NCBI GenBank assembly: GCA_025370845.1
Contig: JAMXFF010000003.1
Coordinates: 73,581-137,580, forward strand
Source of the DNA: Laspinema palackyanum D2a
GTDB lineage: Bacteria; Cyanobacteriota; Cyanobacteriia; Cyanobacteriales; Laspinemataceae
Direction: 5' to 3'
Length of the DNA stretch: 64,000 nt
Part shown: positions 8,294 to 17,204 of the stretch, one piece after another
Numbering within the stretch: position 1 is the stretch's first letter
Layout of the letters: every line of letters begins with the position of its first letter
Position numbers and translations under genes: made by a program
The notes under the pieces: model-generated
Told to the model about the DNA's origin: nothing
Databases searched by the model: none
Seen by the model: the letters and a program-made list of their open reading frames with translations, nothing else

Positions 8294-11200
8294 ATGAAAT
8301 TGCGAAAGAAAATACTGATTATAGTCGGCACGACCTTGTTAGGTCTAAATGTCGTGCTGTACGCTACAGCATCGAGTATTTTACTGGGAGACTTCAAAGA
8401 ATTAGAACAGAAAGTCGTCCATCAAGATGCAGTCCGAGGCTTACAGTCCCTCCAGGAAACCATTAACGAACTGGAATCCATCGCTCGCTATCATGCGGAA
8501 TGGGATGATACCTACAGCTTTATCACCCCAGGAGACCCCAACTACGTTAACTCCAATTTTGGCAATGAAACCTTCCTTCAATTAAAGCTGAATCTGTTGC
8601 TAATCCTGGACGAACAAAGAAAACCTGTTTTTAGCAAAGCCTTTGATTTTCAACAAAAGGTAGAAATCCCTATGCCAGGGATCATTCAAGATTTAGCCTC
8701 GGCTTATCAACAACAACTTGAGAAAAAATTCACCGAAACCGGACACTACAACCACCCCCTCAGTGGCATTGTCCTCCTCCCCCAGGGACCGGCCCTGATT
8801 GCGGCTCAATCCATTCTCACCAGTCAAGGAGAGGGTCCGTACCGGGGGACTTTATGGGTCGGACGCTTTCTGAATCAGCCGGAAATTGATCGCCTCGCGG
8901 ATCTGACCCAATTATCCCTTTTGGTCTATCCGATGAGTGCTTTGCCACCGGAATTAGACGGGGTGAGAACTGAGTTAGAGGAGTCGAACCCCTCCGCAAC
9001 TCCCTCAGAACCGTTCCAGAGGATGGACTTAGGGAGCCGCCAGCTCTTGTCGCCCATCGTAGTCAAAGCCCTCAGCGAGACAGAAATGGCCGCCTATACC
9101 GCCATTCCAGCGATCGCCAGCAATAACCGTTTACTACTGCAAGTCACCCACAATCGCGAGATTTACGCCAAAGGTAAAACCAGCGTCCGCTATTTTATTG
9201 GGGCTCTGTTAGGGGTGAGTCTGGGGTTTAGTGGTCTAACCCTGCTCTTATTTGAAAAATTAGTCCTCTCGCGACTGACGGTGCTCACCCGAAAAGTTGA
9301 ACGCATCGGGGACAAAGGGGACCTGTCCATGCGCGTTAAAATTGTAGGTCAGGATGAACTTTCGAGTTTAGGGATGACCATCAACGGGATGCTCAAAGCC
9401 CTGCAAGAGTCCCAGTATAAGCTCAGAGAAAGTGAAGAACGCTATCGCTTGATGGCGGAAAACTCCACCGACATGATTTCCCGCCATACTCCAAAAGGCA
9501 AGTTTATTTACGTCTCCCCCGCTTGTCATTCGTTATTGGGATATGAACCCGACGAACTGATCGGCTGTAACCTCTATGACTTTTTCCATCCCGAGGATGC
9601 CAAGACCCTGGCCAAATCCTACTTGGCAATGGTCAAAGGTCAAGTTAGTTATACGGTTAGCTACCGGATCCGCCATAAATATGGTCATTACCTGTGGTTT
9701 GAAAGTACCAGTCGCACGGTTCGCAATCCCCAGACTGAAGAAATCGAAGAATTAGTCGCCATTTCCCGGGATATCACCGAACGCCATCAAACCGATGAGG
9801 AACTGCGGGAAAGTGAAGCCTCGATTCGAGCGCTTTATAAAATCACATCCTCCCGTAAACTCAGCTTTGAGCAACGGTTGCAACGGTTACTGAGCATGGG
9901 AAAACGGCGGTTTGGGTTAAGCGTGGCGATTTTATCTCGGATTAAAGGCGATCGCTATGAAATCATCGCCGTTGAATCCCCAGACAATACCCTCCAACCG
10001 GGCGATCGCTTCTCCTTGAGTCAAACCTACTGTCGCGAAACCCTCCGCCTCAAAGAACCCCTCTATTTTGAATCCGTCAGTGTGACCCGCTGGCACAACA
10101 AACCCACCCAAACCCCCTTTCCCCAAGAAGCCTATATCGGGACAAGGGTGATTGTCGGGGGCAAAATCTATGGCACCCTCAGCTTTTCTAGTAGCACCCC
10201 CCTGGGACGCCCGTTTAAAGCCGTGGATAAAGAACTGCTCAAACTGATGGCTCAATGGATTGGCAGTGAAATCGAGCGTCGTGCTGCCGCTGCGGATTTA
10301 GCCCGGGCCAGAGACGAGGCCCTCGCTGCCACTCGGGCTAAAAGCGAATTTCTCGCCACCATGAGCCACGAAATCCGCACCCCCATGAATGCCGTGATTG
10401 GCATGACCGGATTACTCCTCGATACAAACCTCAACCCCGAACAACGCGATTTTGTCGAAACCGTCCGCGCCAGTGGGGATGCCCTGCTCACCATTATTAA
10501 CGATATCCTCGACTTCTCCAAAATCGAGTCCGGGAAACTCGACCTAGAACAGCAACCCTTTAACCTGCGCTCTTGTATAGAAGATTCCCTAGATTTACTC
10601 GCCTCCAGAGCCGCCGAAAAAGGCGTCGAGTTAGCCTATCTCATCGAACCCTCGACTCCGGAAATGATTATCGGCGATGTCACCCGAGTCCGTCAAATCT
10701 TGGTGAATTTGCTCAGTAATGCGGTGAAATTCACAGAAAAAGGGGAAGTGGTGGTCTCGGTGAGTGCTTCGACTATTCACCCGCAACAGGCTGTAGGAAT
10801 TGGGACTGACCGTTTAATCCTCAAGGATCAGCAGACGGAGAACGGTCATCTCCCCAAGGATCTGATCCAGGATCTCAGCACGAATACCCCCCCCTGTCAA
10901 ATCCAATTTACCGTGTCCGATACCGGCATCGGTATTCCCCCAGAACGGATGAATCGGCTGTTTAAGTCCTTTTCCCAGGTGGATTCCTCAACCACTCGTG
11001 AGTATGGTGGCACGGGGTTGGGTTTAGCCATCAGCAAGCGTCTGAGCGAATTGATGGGGGGTCGGATGTGGGTGGTCAGTGGCGAGGGAGTCGGTGGCGA
11101 CCCGGACCCGGCCTTTCAATGGCCGATCGCCCCCGCCATTCCTGACAACTTCTCCCCTCGAACCGACCCCGAGCAAAGTATCTTTACTTTGACCGATGCC

Positions 11201-12607
11201 AAATCCGCTCATCCCGATACCCCACCCACGGGCTCGACGTTCTATTTCACGGTGATGGCAACTCCAGCAGTCAATCCTTTGCCGGTGGACCTAAATGGCA
11301 CTCAACCCTCTTTGGCGGGTAAGCGGGTGCTGATTGTGGATGATAATGCCACAAACCGCCAAATTTTAACCCGTCAAGCCTTGTTTTGGGGGATGAAGCC
11401 AAAGGCCGCGAGTTCGGCCCGGGAAGCCCTAGATTGGCTGCAAAACTCGGAAATCTTTGACATTGCCATTCTGGATATGCAAATGCCTCAAATGGATGGC
11501 ATTACGTTGGCGTCCTACATCCGAGGAATTGTCAAAAATCGTGAATTCCCCCTGGTGATGCTGACTTCTATTGGCAGACAGGAAGTGGACTGGCCTCATA
11601 AGGTCCCCTTTGCTGCATTTCTGAATAAACCGATTAAACAATCCTATCTCTACAATGTGTTGGCGGGAATTTTTGGGGGAGTGCCGATTCTTTCTCGTCC
11701 AGTTCTGATGAACGCCCTCGCCATTGACCCCCAGATGGCTCAACACAAACCGTTACGCATTTTGTTGGCGGAGGATCATTTAGTCAATCAAAAGGTGGCC
11801 CTGCAAATTTTGCATCGGTTGGGCTATCGTGCTGATGTGGCGGGGAATGGGATTGAAGTGTTGCAAGCGTTGGACCGCCAGCATTACGATGTGGTCCTGA
11901 TGGATGTTCATATGCCGGAAATGGATGGGTTGGCGGCAACTCGGCAAATTTGTGAAGATGCCCGAGATGGCCGACTGCTGCACAAACCGCGAATTATTGC
12001 GATGACGGCGAATGCGATGCAGGGCGATCGCGAACTTTGTCTGGAAGCGGGGATGGATGACTATATTAGTAAACCGATCCGAATGCCGGAATTGGTGGAA
12101 GCGCTGGCCCTCTGTTCGTTGGATTCCGACCATTCCCCCCTGATGATGCCGACTTTATCCCCAGGGGATTCGGATGCCCCAAGGTCGGAATTATCTGGGT
12201 CTGACCCCGAAACGCCTCCGGGTTCGCCGTCCAAGGCGATCGCAGACCCGGTTCTGAATCAGGCCATGTTAGCCTCGTTACGGGATATTGAGGCCCTTGA
12301 AGAGGTAATCGAGATTTATTTAGAGGAGTCTCCCAAGCTGATTGACCTGCTCACGGTGGCGATCGCCCAGGATGATAGTTTTGAACTGCAAGAAGCAGCG
12401 CACTCGCTGAAATCAACGAGTGCGGCAGTGGGTGCAATGAGTTTGGCAGATCTGAGTCAGCAACTTGAATCCATTGGGCGATCGCATCACAACACCCAAA
12501 CCCCTCCCCCCCCAGAAGTCACCGATATTTTCTCTGACCTGATTACGGAATACCAACGGGTCAAAACGGCACTGAACTGGGAACTGCAACAGGGGGAATC
12601 TAGCTAG
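8294..12607 (+). CDS. CHASE4-HAMP-PAS-GAF hybrid histidine kinase with two receivers and HPt
   Basis: A 1437-residue membrane hybrid kinase. It starts with a transmembrane helix (about 7-28), then a periplasmic CHASE4 sensor containing HAEWDDTYSFI. A second transmembrane helix (about 302-325) leads to HAMP (about 325-375), PAS (380-500) and GAF (515-660). HisKA has the phospho-accepting His692 in MSHEIRTPMN. The ATPase has N box NLLSNAVKF, DTGIGIP and GGTGLGLAIS. Two receivers follow, with phospho-Asp1061 (LDMQMPQMDG) and Asp1204 (MDVHMPEMDG). A C-terminal HPt carries His1370 (AHSLKSTSA). All phosphotransfer residues are present, so it should run a full His-Asp-His relay after sensing an extracytoplasmic ligand. 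The output partner is not adjacent. Its stop overlaps the convergent downstream gene by 4 bp. Confidence 0.96.
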   Translation: MKLRKKILIIVGTTLLGLNVVLYATASSILLGDFKELEQKVVHQDAVRGLQSLQETINELESIARYHAEWDDTYSFITPGDPNYVNSNFGNETFLQLKLNLLLILDEQRKPVFSKAFDFQQKVEIPMPGIIQDLASAYQQQLEKKFTETGHYNHPLSGIVLLPQGPALIAAQSILTSQGEGPYRGTLWVGRFLNQPEIDRLADLTQLSLLVYPMSALPPELDGVRTELEESNPSATPSEPFQRMDLGSRQLLSPIVVKALSETEMAAYTAIPAIASNNRLLLQVTHNREIYAKGKTSVRYFIGALLGVSLGFSGLTLLLFEKLVLSRLTVLTRKVERIGDKGDLSMRVKIVGQDELSSLGMTINGMLKALQESQYKLRESEERYRLMAENSTDMISRHTPKGKFIYVSPACHSLLGYEPDELIGCNLYDFFHPEDAKTLAKSYLAMVKGQVSYTVSYRIRHKYGHYLWFESTSRTVRNPQTEEIEELVAISRDITERHQTDEELRESEASIRALYKITSSRKLSFEQRLQRLLSMGKRRFGLSVAILSRIKGDRYEIIAVESPDNTLQPGDRFSLSQTYCRETLRLKEPLYFESVSVTRWHNKPTQTPFPQEAYIGTRVIVGGKIYGTLSFSSSTPLGRPFKAVDKELLKLMAQWIGSEIERRAAAADLARARDEALAATRAKSEFLATMSHEIRTPMNAVIGMTGLLLDTNLNPEQRDFVETVRASGDALLTIINDILDFSKIESGKLDLEQQPFNLRSCIEDSLDLLASRAAEKGVELAYLIEPSTPEMIIGDVTRVRQILVNLLSNAVKFTEKGEVVVSVSASTIHPQQAVGIGTDRLILKDQQTENGHLPKDLIQDLSTNTPPCQIQFTVSDTGIGIPPERMNRLFKSFSQVDSSTTREYGGTGLGLAISKRLSELMGGRMWVVSGEGVGGDPDPAFQWPIAPAIPDNFSPRTDPEQSIFTLTDAKSAHPDTPPTGSTFYFTVMATPAVNPLPVDLNGTQPSLAGKRVLIVDDNATNRQILTRQALFWGMKPKAASSAREALDWLQNSEIFDIAILDMQMPQMDGITLASYIRGIVKNREFPLVMLTSIGRQEVDWPHKVPFAAFLNKPIKQSYLYNVLAGIFGGVPILSRPVLMNALAIDPQMAQHKPLRILLAEDHLVNQKVALQILHRLGYRADVAGNGIEVLQALDRQHYDVVLMDVHMPEMDGLAATRQICEDARDGRLLHKPRIIAMTANAMQGDRELCLEAGMDDYISKPIRMPELVEALALCSLDSDHSPLMMPTLSPGDSDAPRSELSGSDPETPPGSPSKAIADPVLNQAMLASLRDIEALEEVIEIYLEESPKLIDLLTVAIAQDDSFELQEAAHSLKSTSAAVGAMSLADLSQQLESIGRSHHNTQTPPPPEVTDIFSDLITEYQRVKTALNWELQQGESS

Positions 12608-13032
12608 TTGGGATTTTGGGTAATCGAGAGGGTATAGCTATGCTGTCCTCCCCCGAGGTCGCCAATATAGATTTGATAAGTCCCAACGGTCCATAAACCG
12701 GACATTTCCGGTTGTTCTCCCACGGTACTATCGGCAAGTACACAGAACCGTCCCGTGGGACCTTCAATTAATAAAGTGGGTTCTCCGGCACTTTCGACTC
12801 TTAACCGGAGATAGGGAAACTGCTGTCCGACTTCCAGGGTTTGACTCGGTTGCTCAGAAATGCTACCACAGTCACTTTTTTGCAATCCACCAGATGTCCC
12901 TTGGAGTTGGATCGGATCGCTACCGAACTGGGGTTGCAGTTGGACCACTTCTGCATGAAGTCGATGGGGGGCGATCGCAGCTAAAAGCACCGCGAACAAA
13001 GGAGCAATCAGGGAGCGAGTGGGTAGTTGCAT
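12604..13032 (-). CDS. Small secreted hypothetical protein
   Basis: A 142-residue protein with a clear signal peptide (MQLPTRSLIAPLFAVLLAAI, likely cleaved after HRLHA at about residue 27). The mature part is beta-rich, with two Cys (SDCGS and RFCVL) that could form a disulfide. The ending GTYQIYIGDLGGGQHSYTLS resembles the beta-sandwich of secreted PPC-type domains, but I cannot assign a family firmly. It is convergent with the hybrid kinase, and the stop codons overlap by 4 bp. A GGGG run upstream of the ATG serves as ribosome site. It is probably periplasmic. Confidence 0.75.
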   Translation of the reverse strand: MQLPTRSLIAPLFAVLLAAIAPHRLHAEVVQLQPQFGSDPIQLQGTSGGLQKSDCGSISEQPSQTLEVGQQFPYLRLRVESAGEPTLLIEGPTGRFCVLADSTVGEQPEMSGLWTVGTYQIYIGDLGGGQHSYTLSITQNPN

Positions 13033-13163
13033 AGATTTTTTCCCCTTCGGGTTTAAAAAGCTTTTTTCGTAATCTCTATTACTTACAGACGTTCGGTATT
13101 TTCATCCGTTCCGATCGCCACAGAGAACTCGGGTTCGGGCAGTTTCAATCTTTTTCATTATAG

Positions 13164-13587
13164 ATGATGGGGAGGATGGGGGGGATGGGGAGGATGGGGA
13201 GGATGGGGAGGATTGCTCATGTTCGTAGTAACGACTTCAGTCGTTATCCGCGTTACGAAAGCGATCGCTTTCGTAACGCCTTACCCGGGGATTGCTCGTG
13301 TTATGGCTGATGCCATACCACGAGAGCAACGACTGAAGTCGTTACTACGAACAGGAAACAACAACTGTGGTTTACCCCGGGGATTGCTCGTGTTATGGCT
13401 GATGCCATACCACGAGAGCAACGACTGAAGTCGTTACTACGAACAGGAAACAACAACTGTGGTTTACCCCGGGGATTGCTCGTGTTATGGCTGATGCCAT
13501 ACCACGAGAGCAACGACTGAAGTCGTTACTACGAACATAACCAATCCTCCCCATCTCCCCCATCTCCCCCATCTCCCCCCTCTCCCC
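13164..13587. repeat. Nested palindromic repeat cluster with 92-bp tandem units
   Basis: The outer flanks are short inverted tandem repeats: ggatggggag units at about 13164-13214 on the left and ctcccccat units at about 13546-13580 on the right. Inside, gttcgtagtaacgacttc (with agtcgtt) on the left is mirrored by its reverse complement on the right. Between them is a 30-nt perfect palindrome centred on GCGATCGC (13250-13279), then 92-bp tandem units at 13291-13382 and 13383-13474 and a partial third unit from 13475 to about 13537. Each unit carries its own stem (ttgctcgtg...cacgagagcaa) and an aacgactgaagtcgtt element. The region could fold into a very long cruciform. Open frames on the minus strand here are artefacts of the repeats. 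Confidence 0.85.
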
Positions 13588-13736
13588 AAACAACCCTACT
13601 CAAAATCGTTATGATTATGATATTCTTGTAACGGTTCGTAAAGAATCGGGCGCGTTGATCGCTGTGAGCGTGCTTTTCAAGCCTACGCCATAGCCTGTTC
13701 GCGCCAGTTAACCCTCATAACATGGAGAATCAAACA

Positions 13737-14333
13737 ATGACCGAAGGATGTATCCGCGTCGGCCAACAGGCCCCCGACTTCACCGCCACTGCCGTTGTGG
13801 ATCAAGAGTTCAAAACCATCAAACTCTCCGACTACCGGGGTAAATATGTGGTGTTGTTCTTCTATCCCCTGGACTTTACCTTTGTGTGTCCCACGGAAAT
13901 TACCGCTTTTAGCGACAGTCATGGAAAATTCAGCCAATTGAACACCGAAGTGTTGGGTGTGTCCGTTGACAGTGAATTTTCTCACCTGGCTTGGATCCAA
14001 ACCGATCGCAAATCTGGGGGTCTCGGCGACTTGAACTATCCTCTGGTTTCCGATATCAAGAAGGAAATTAGTTCCGCTTACAATGTCCTCGATCCTGAAG
14101 CAGGAATCGCTCTGCGTGGACTGTTTATCATCGACAAAGACGGTGTGATCCAGCACGCCACTATCAATAACCTGGCATTTGGCCGTAATGTCGAAGAAAC
14201 TCTGCGGATTCTGCAAGCTATCCAGCACGTTCAAACTCACCCCGATGAAGTTTGTCCCGCAGGTTGGCAACCCGGTGCGAAGACGATGAACCCGGATCCC
14301 AAGAAGTCTAAAGAATTCTTTGCCGCTATCTAA
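13737..14333 (+). CDS. 2-Cys peroxiredoxin
   Basis: A typical 2-Cys peroxiredoxin (AhpC/Prx1 class), about 198 residues from this start. It reduces peroxides using the peroxidatic Cys in FTFVCPTE and the resolving Cys in DEVCPAGW near the C-terminus. The Cys is recycled by thioredoxin in cyanobacteria. Both cysteines and the catalytic PxxxTxxC arrangement (PLDFTFVC) are intact. I prefer the ATG at 13737 because GGAG lies 8 nt before it; an in-frame ATG at 13722 would add MENQT and has no clear ribosome site. It protects against photosynthetic oxidative stress. A second redoxin gene follows about 170 bp downstream, but hairpins separate the two. Confidence 0.97.
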   Translation: MTEGCIRVGQQAPDFTATAVVDQEFKTIKLSDYRGKYVVLFFYPLDFTFVCPTEITAFSDSHGKFSQLNTEVLGVSVDSEFSHLAWIQTDRKSGGLGDLNYPLVSDIKKEISSAYNVLDPEAGIALRGLFIIDKDGVIQHATINNLAFGRNVEETLRILQAIQHVQTHPDEVCPAGWQPGAKTMNPDPKKSKEFFAAI

Positions 14334-14358
14334 TTCCCATTGCTGGGATTGGTACCGG

Positions 14359-14394
14359 AGGCGATCGCGATGGAAACTTGATCGGCGATCGCCT
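14359..14394 (+). terminator. Possible terminator hairpin after peroxiredoxin
   Basis: AGGCGATCGC (14359-14368) pairs with GCGATCGCCT (14385-14394), followed by TTC. The stem is made of two HIP1 octamers in inverted orientation. The T tract is short, so the terminator call is tentative. Confidence 0.4.
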
Positions 14395-14406
14395 TTCAAC
14401 CCTTTG

Positions 14407-14455
14407 AAACCCAACTCTTTCCCCCAGCTACTTCAGCAAGGATTGAGTTGGGTTT
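14407..14455. terminator. Second inverted repeat between redoxin genes
   Basis: AAACCCAACTC (14407-14417) is perfectly complementary to GAGTTGGGTTT (14445-14455), with a 27-nt loop. It ends in TTT then AAAATTT. It is a candidate weak terminator or leader structure just upstream of the next gene. Confidence 0.4.
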
Positions 14456-14505
14456 AAAATTTATGAATGATTTTCTTTAATGAATTGGCTCAAGAGGCTT
14501 AAACT

Positions 14506-15087
14506 ATGTTGACATCTACGGATTTTAGAGGATTACTCAATCAACGCTTTTTCAATAATTTTTTGCCGGTTCCTGCCCTCAATAAACTCTACCCGGCAGT
14601 TTGCCCCCCTGATTTTCAACTTCCTCATGTCAATGGGGAGGGTTCGATTCGCCTTTCTGAATACCGCGAAAAACAACCTGTTATTCTCTATTTTACTCGC
14701 ATTTTTACGGAAAAACAATATTGTCCTCTCTGTTTTCCTCACATTAAAGCCATGAATACGGCTTATGAGCAGTTTGTAGAAGCCGGTGCGGAAGTGTTAT
14801 TAATCACCAGTACCGATGAACGTCAATCTCAAATTGTCATCCGGGATTTGGGTTTAAAAATGCCGGTGTTGTGCGACCCGAGTTGTTTAGTGTTTCGGGC
14901 GTATGGGACGGGACAAGCTTTGGGTGCACCGTTACCCGCACAGTATGTACTGGATATAGAGGGCAAGTTACGGTTTAAGCATTTGTTTTCATTTTTAGAA
15001 CCCAATGCTCAAGTGAGCCGCTTATTAGAGCAGTTACAGCAGATTTCAGGGGGACTTGCACCCGTAGCAACACCCGGCGGGGGTTAA
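14506..15087 (+). CDS. AhpC/TSA-type redoxin (peroxiredoxin-like)
   Basis: A 193-residue thioredoxin-fold protein of the AhpC/TSA redoxin group. The N-terminal 40 residues precede the fold. The CPPDFQLPHVNGEG stretch and the active-site region YFTRIFTEKQYCPLCFPHI follow, with a CPLC pair where peroxiredoxins hold the catalytic Cys. The C-terminal half carries LCDPSCLVFRAYG and PAQYVLDIEG, usual for the family. It probably reduces peroxides or disulfides in the cytoplasm. GAGG lies about 8 nt before the ATG. The last residues (LAPVATPGGG) and the stop codon are encoded inside a 45-bp inverted repeat, so the C-terminus appears to have been captured from a repeat element. Confidence 0.88.
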   Translation: MLTSTDFRGLLNQRFFNNFLPVPALNKLYPAVCPPDFQLPHVNGEGSIRLSEYREKQPVILYFTRIFTEKQYCPLCFPHIKAMNTAYEQFVEAGAEVLLITSTDERQSQIVIRDLGLKMPVLCDPSCLVFRAYGTGQALGAPLPAQYVLDIEGKLRFKHLFSFLEPNAQVSRLLEQLQQISGGLAPVATPGGG

Positions 15088-15220
15088 AACCCCCGCCTAA
15101 TAGCTAAAGTCGTCTAAAGACGACTGCAAGTCTTATGCCGTGGTGTTTTTAGTCGGTTTTAACCGACTTGAGCTGTTAGGCGGGGGTTTTAACCCCCGCC
15201 GGGTGTTGCTACGGGTGCAA
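15056..15220. repeat. 45-bp perfect inverted repeat element (MITE/REP-like)
   Basis: The arms at 15056-15100 and 15176-15220 are exact reverse complements over 45 bp. Each begins or ends in ttgcacccgtagcaacaccc and contains a smaller ggcgggggtt/aacccccgcc palindrome. The 75-bp centre has two more small hairpins (agtcgtc/gacgact and agtcggtt/aaccgact). The left arm covers the last 32 bp of the redoxin gene. There is no internal ORF, so it looks like a non-autonomous or REP-type element. It may also work as a transcription terminator between converging genes. Confidence 0.88.
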
Positions 15221-15312
15221 GATGTCGGTTAAAACCGACTGCAAGTCTTATGCAGTGGTGTTTTCAGTCGGTTTCGCCCGACGTAGGGGCGCTTCGCGAA
15301 GCGCCCCTACAG
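15221..15312. repeat. Secondary repeat copy and 28-nt perfect palindrome
   Basis: The string tgcaagtcttatgc, followed by gtggtgtttt and agtcggtt, repeats the interior of the neighbouring element. It leads into a perfect 28-nt palindrome at 15283-15310 whose half is gtaggggcgcttcg. A similar gtaggggcg hairpin occurs at 49570-49617. It lies between the converging redoxin and GGDEF-EAL genes. Confidence 0.75.
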
Positions 15313-15368
15313 GCCGCCAATCGATTGATCCCCCGCCGGTTGCAACTGTGCCAAGTCCTAATTGAGGG

Positions 15369-17204
15369 TTACCACTGGGGAGAACGGGCTAATAATTCGC
15401 CGATCGCCTCTGGATCTAAGGGTTTAGAGAAGAGGTATCCCTGGGCGAAATCACAGCCTAATCCTCGGAGTTTTTCTAATTGGATGGGAGTTTCCACCCC
15501 TTCGGCGATCGCAATCATGCCCATTGTGTGAGCAATTCCAATAATACCAGGAACCAATCCGCACTGATGTTCCTTGCCATCGATGCGCTGGATAAAGGAC
15601 CGGTCAATTTTGAGGACATTGACCGGAAATTCTTCTAGGTAACTTAAGGAAGAATAGCCGGTGCCAAAGTCATCAATGCTTAATTCAATGTGGCAGTCGC
15701 GAATTTGATGGAGAATATCTAGGGTGGCTTGGTTTTTATTGGCGATCGCACTTTCAGTAATTTCCAGTTTAATCATTTGCGGATTAATTTGTGTAGATTC
15801 CAGGAGTTCCCGCAGATGCTGGATAAACGAAAATTGCAGAAAATGCCGCGCTGATAAATTGACACTACAAGTTACCGTGTCATTAATCAGGGTTTGATGT
15901 TGCCATGCTTGGAGTTGTCGCACGGATTCCCCTAATACCCACAGGTCAATTTGGGCGATTAAACCCGTTTCTTCGGCGACGGGGATAAAATCAATGGGAG
16001 AGATAAATCCCCGGGTGGGATGTTGCCAGCGCACGAGGGCTTCAAAGCCATAAATTTGCCCCGTAGTTAGGGAAATAATCGGCTGATAATAAACTTTAAA
16101 TTCCTGTCGTTCTACGGCGCGTCGCAAGTCGTTTTCAAGTTTGAGACGGTTTAATGCCTCGTCATGCATTCCCGGATCAAAGAGATAATATTGGCCTTTG
16201 CCTAGGGCTTTGGCGCGGTACATGGCGGTGTCTGCATCTCGGAGGAGATATTCGGGTTTTTCGTGATAGAAACTCCCCAGGGTAATGCCGATACTGGCAT
16301 TAATAAAGACTTCATACCGGGAGAGTTGAAAGGGTTCGGTTAAAGAGTTTAAGATGCGATCGGCGATGGTTTGGGCGCGATCGAGGGTGGGGAGTTCTTC
16401 GACGAGGACAGCAAATTCATCGCCCCCTAACCGGGCTAAGGTATCTTCTTCTCGGAGGGCGGATTGGAGGCGTTTGCCAATGGCAATTAGGAGTTCATCT
16501 CCGACGAGATGACCGAGAGAATCGTTGACAACTTTAAAGCGATCGCAGTCTAAAAAGAGGACGGCAAACTGATAATGGGGGTTAGCTTGTCGGAAGGCGA
16601 TCGCCTGGGCCAATCGTTCCATAAATAAAGCACGATTGGGTAAATTTGTCAAGGGGTCATGAAGGGCTAAATGGAGTAACCGTTCTTGGAGTTGCTTGCG
16701 TTCCTTGATTTCCTGAACGAGTTCTTGATTGGACTGTTCTAATTGGAGGGTGCGTTCTTGGACCCGAGTTTCCAGTTCCGCATTGAGTTGCTGAATTTTT
16801 AATTCAGCATCCCGGCGCAGGAGTTGGGTTTGGATGCGCGCTAAAACCTCTTCCAATTGAAAGGGTTTACTAATGTAATCGATGCCGCCGACATTAAAGG
16901 CTTTGACCTTATCAAAAGCATCATCTAAGGCACTCAAAAAAATCACGGGGACTTCACAAGTGGCTTCATTTGCTTTTAAAATTTCGCAAACTTGATACCC
17001 GCTCATATCCGGCATCATAATATCCAGTAAAATCAGGTCCGGGACGACCACGCGACAGGCTTTGAGAGCCATTTGACCATTTAAGGCTTTGCGAACTTTA
17101 TAGCCTTCCTCGGTTAAAATCGTGGCCAGATAGCGGAGATTATCTTGGGTATCATCCACGATTAGAATATCTTTTTGGAGCAGTTGAACAGATTCGGCGT
17201 TCAT
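15369..17204 (-). CDS. Response regulator with GGDEF and EAL domains (c-di-GMP turnover)
   Basis: A 611-residue soluble regulator. The receiver (about 12-128) has phospho-Asp61 in LLDIMMPDMSG. A coiled coil (130-175) follows, then GGDEF (about 178-340) with intact GGDEF at 260-264 and an RxxD inhibitory site, REED, at 251-254. The EAL domain (about 352-605) has EAL at 388-390 and the later catalytic motifs NLSARHF, LEITES, DDFGTGYSSL, KIDRSF and EGVET. Both active sites look complete, so it may both make and break c-di-GMP, with the receiver setting the balance. It overlaps the upstream hybrid kinase by 4 nt (ATGA), making that kinase its likely phosphodonor. It converges with the redoxin gene across the repeat region. 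Confidence 0.95.
   Translation of the reverse strand: MNAESVQLLQKDILIVDDTQDNLRYLATILTEEGYKVRKALNGQMALKACRVVVPDLILLDIMMPDMSGYQVCEILKANEATCEVPVIFLSALDDAFDKVKAFNVGGIDYISKPFQLEEVLARIQTQLLRRDAELKIQQLNAELETRVQERTLQLEQSNQELVQEIKERKQLQERLLHLALHDPLTNLPNRALFMERLAQAIAFRQANPHYQFAVLFLDCDRFKVVNDSLGHLVGDELLIAIGKRLQSALREEDTLARLGGDEFAVLVEELPTLDRAQTIADRILNSLTEPFQLSRYEVFINASIGITLGSFYHEKPEYLLRDADTAMYRAKALGKGQYYLFDPGMHDEALNRLKLENDLRRAVERQEFKVYYQPIISLTTGQIYGFEALVRWQHPTRGFISPIDFIPVAEETGLIAQIDLWVLGESVRQLQAWQHQTLINDTVTCSVNLSARHFLQFSFIQHLRELLESTQINPQMIKLEITESAIANKNQATLDILHQIRDCHIELSIDDFGTGYSSLSYLEEFPVNVLKIDRSFIQRIDGKEHQCGLVPGIIGIAHTMGMIAIAEGVETPIQLEKLRGLGCDFAQGYLFSKPLDPEAIGELLARSPQW

Noticed and set aside
13291-13540. 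92-bp repeats as a possible CRISPR array
   Set aside because: The units are identical over their whole length with no unique spacers, contain internal palindromes, and no cas genes are present.
13683-14414. 243-residue open frame on the minus strand across the peroxiredoxin gene
   Set aside because: It is antisense to a clear 2-Cys peroxiredoxin, shows no domain and arises from codon bias.
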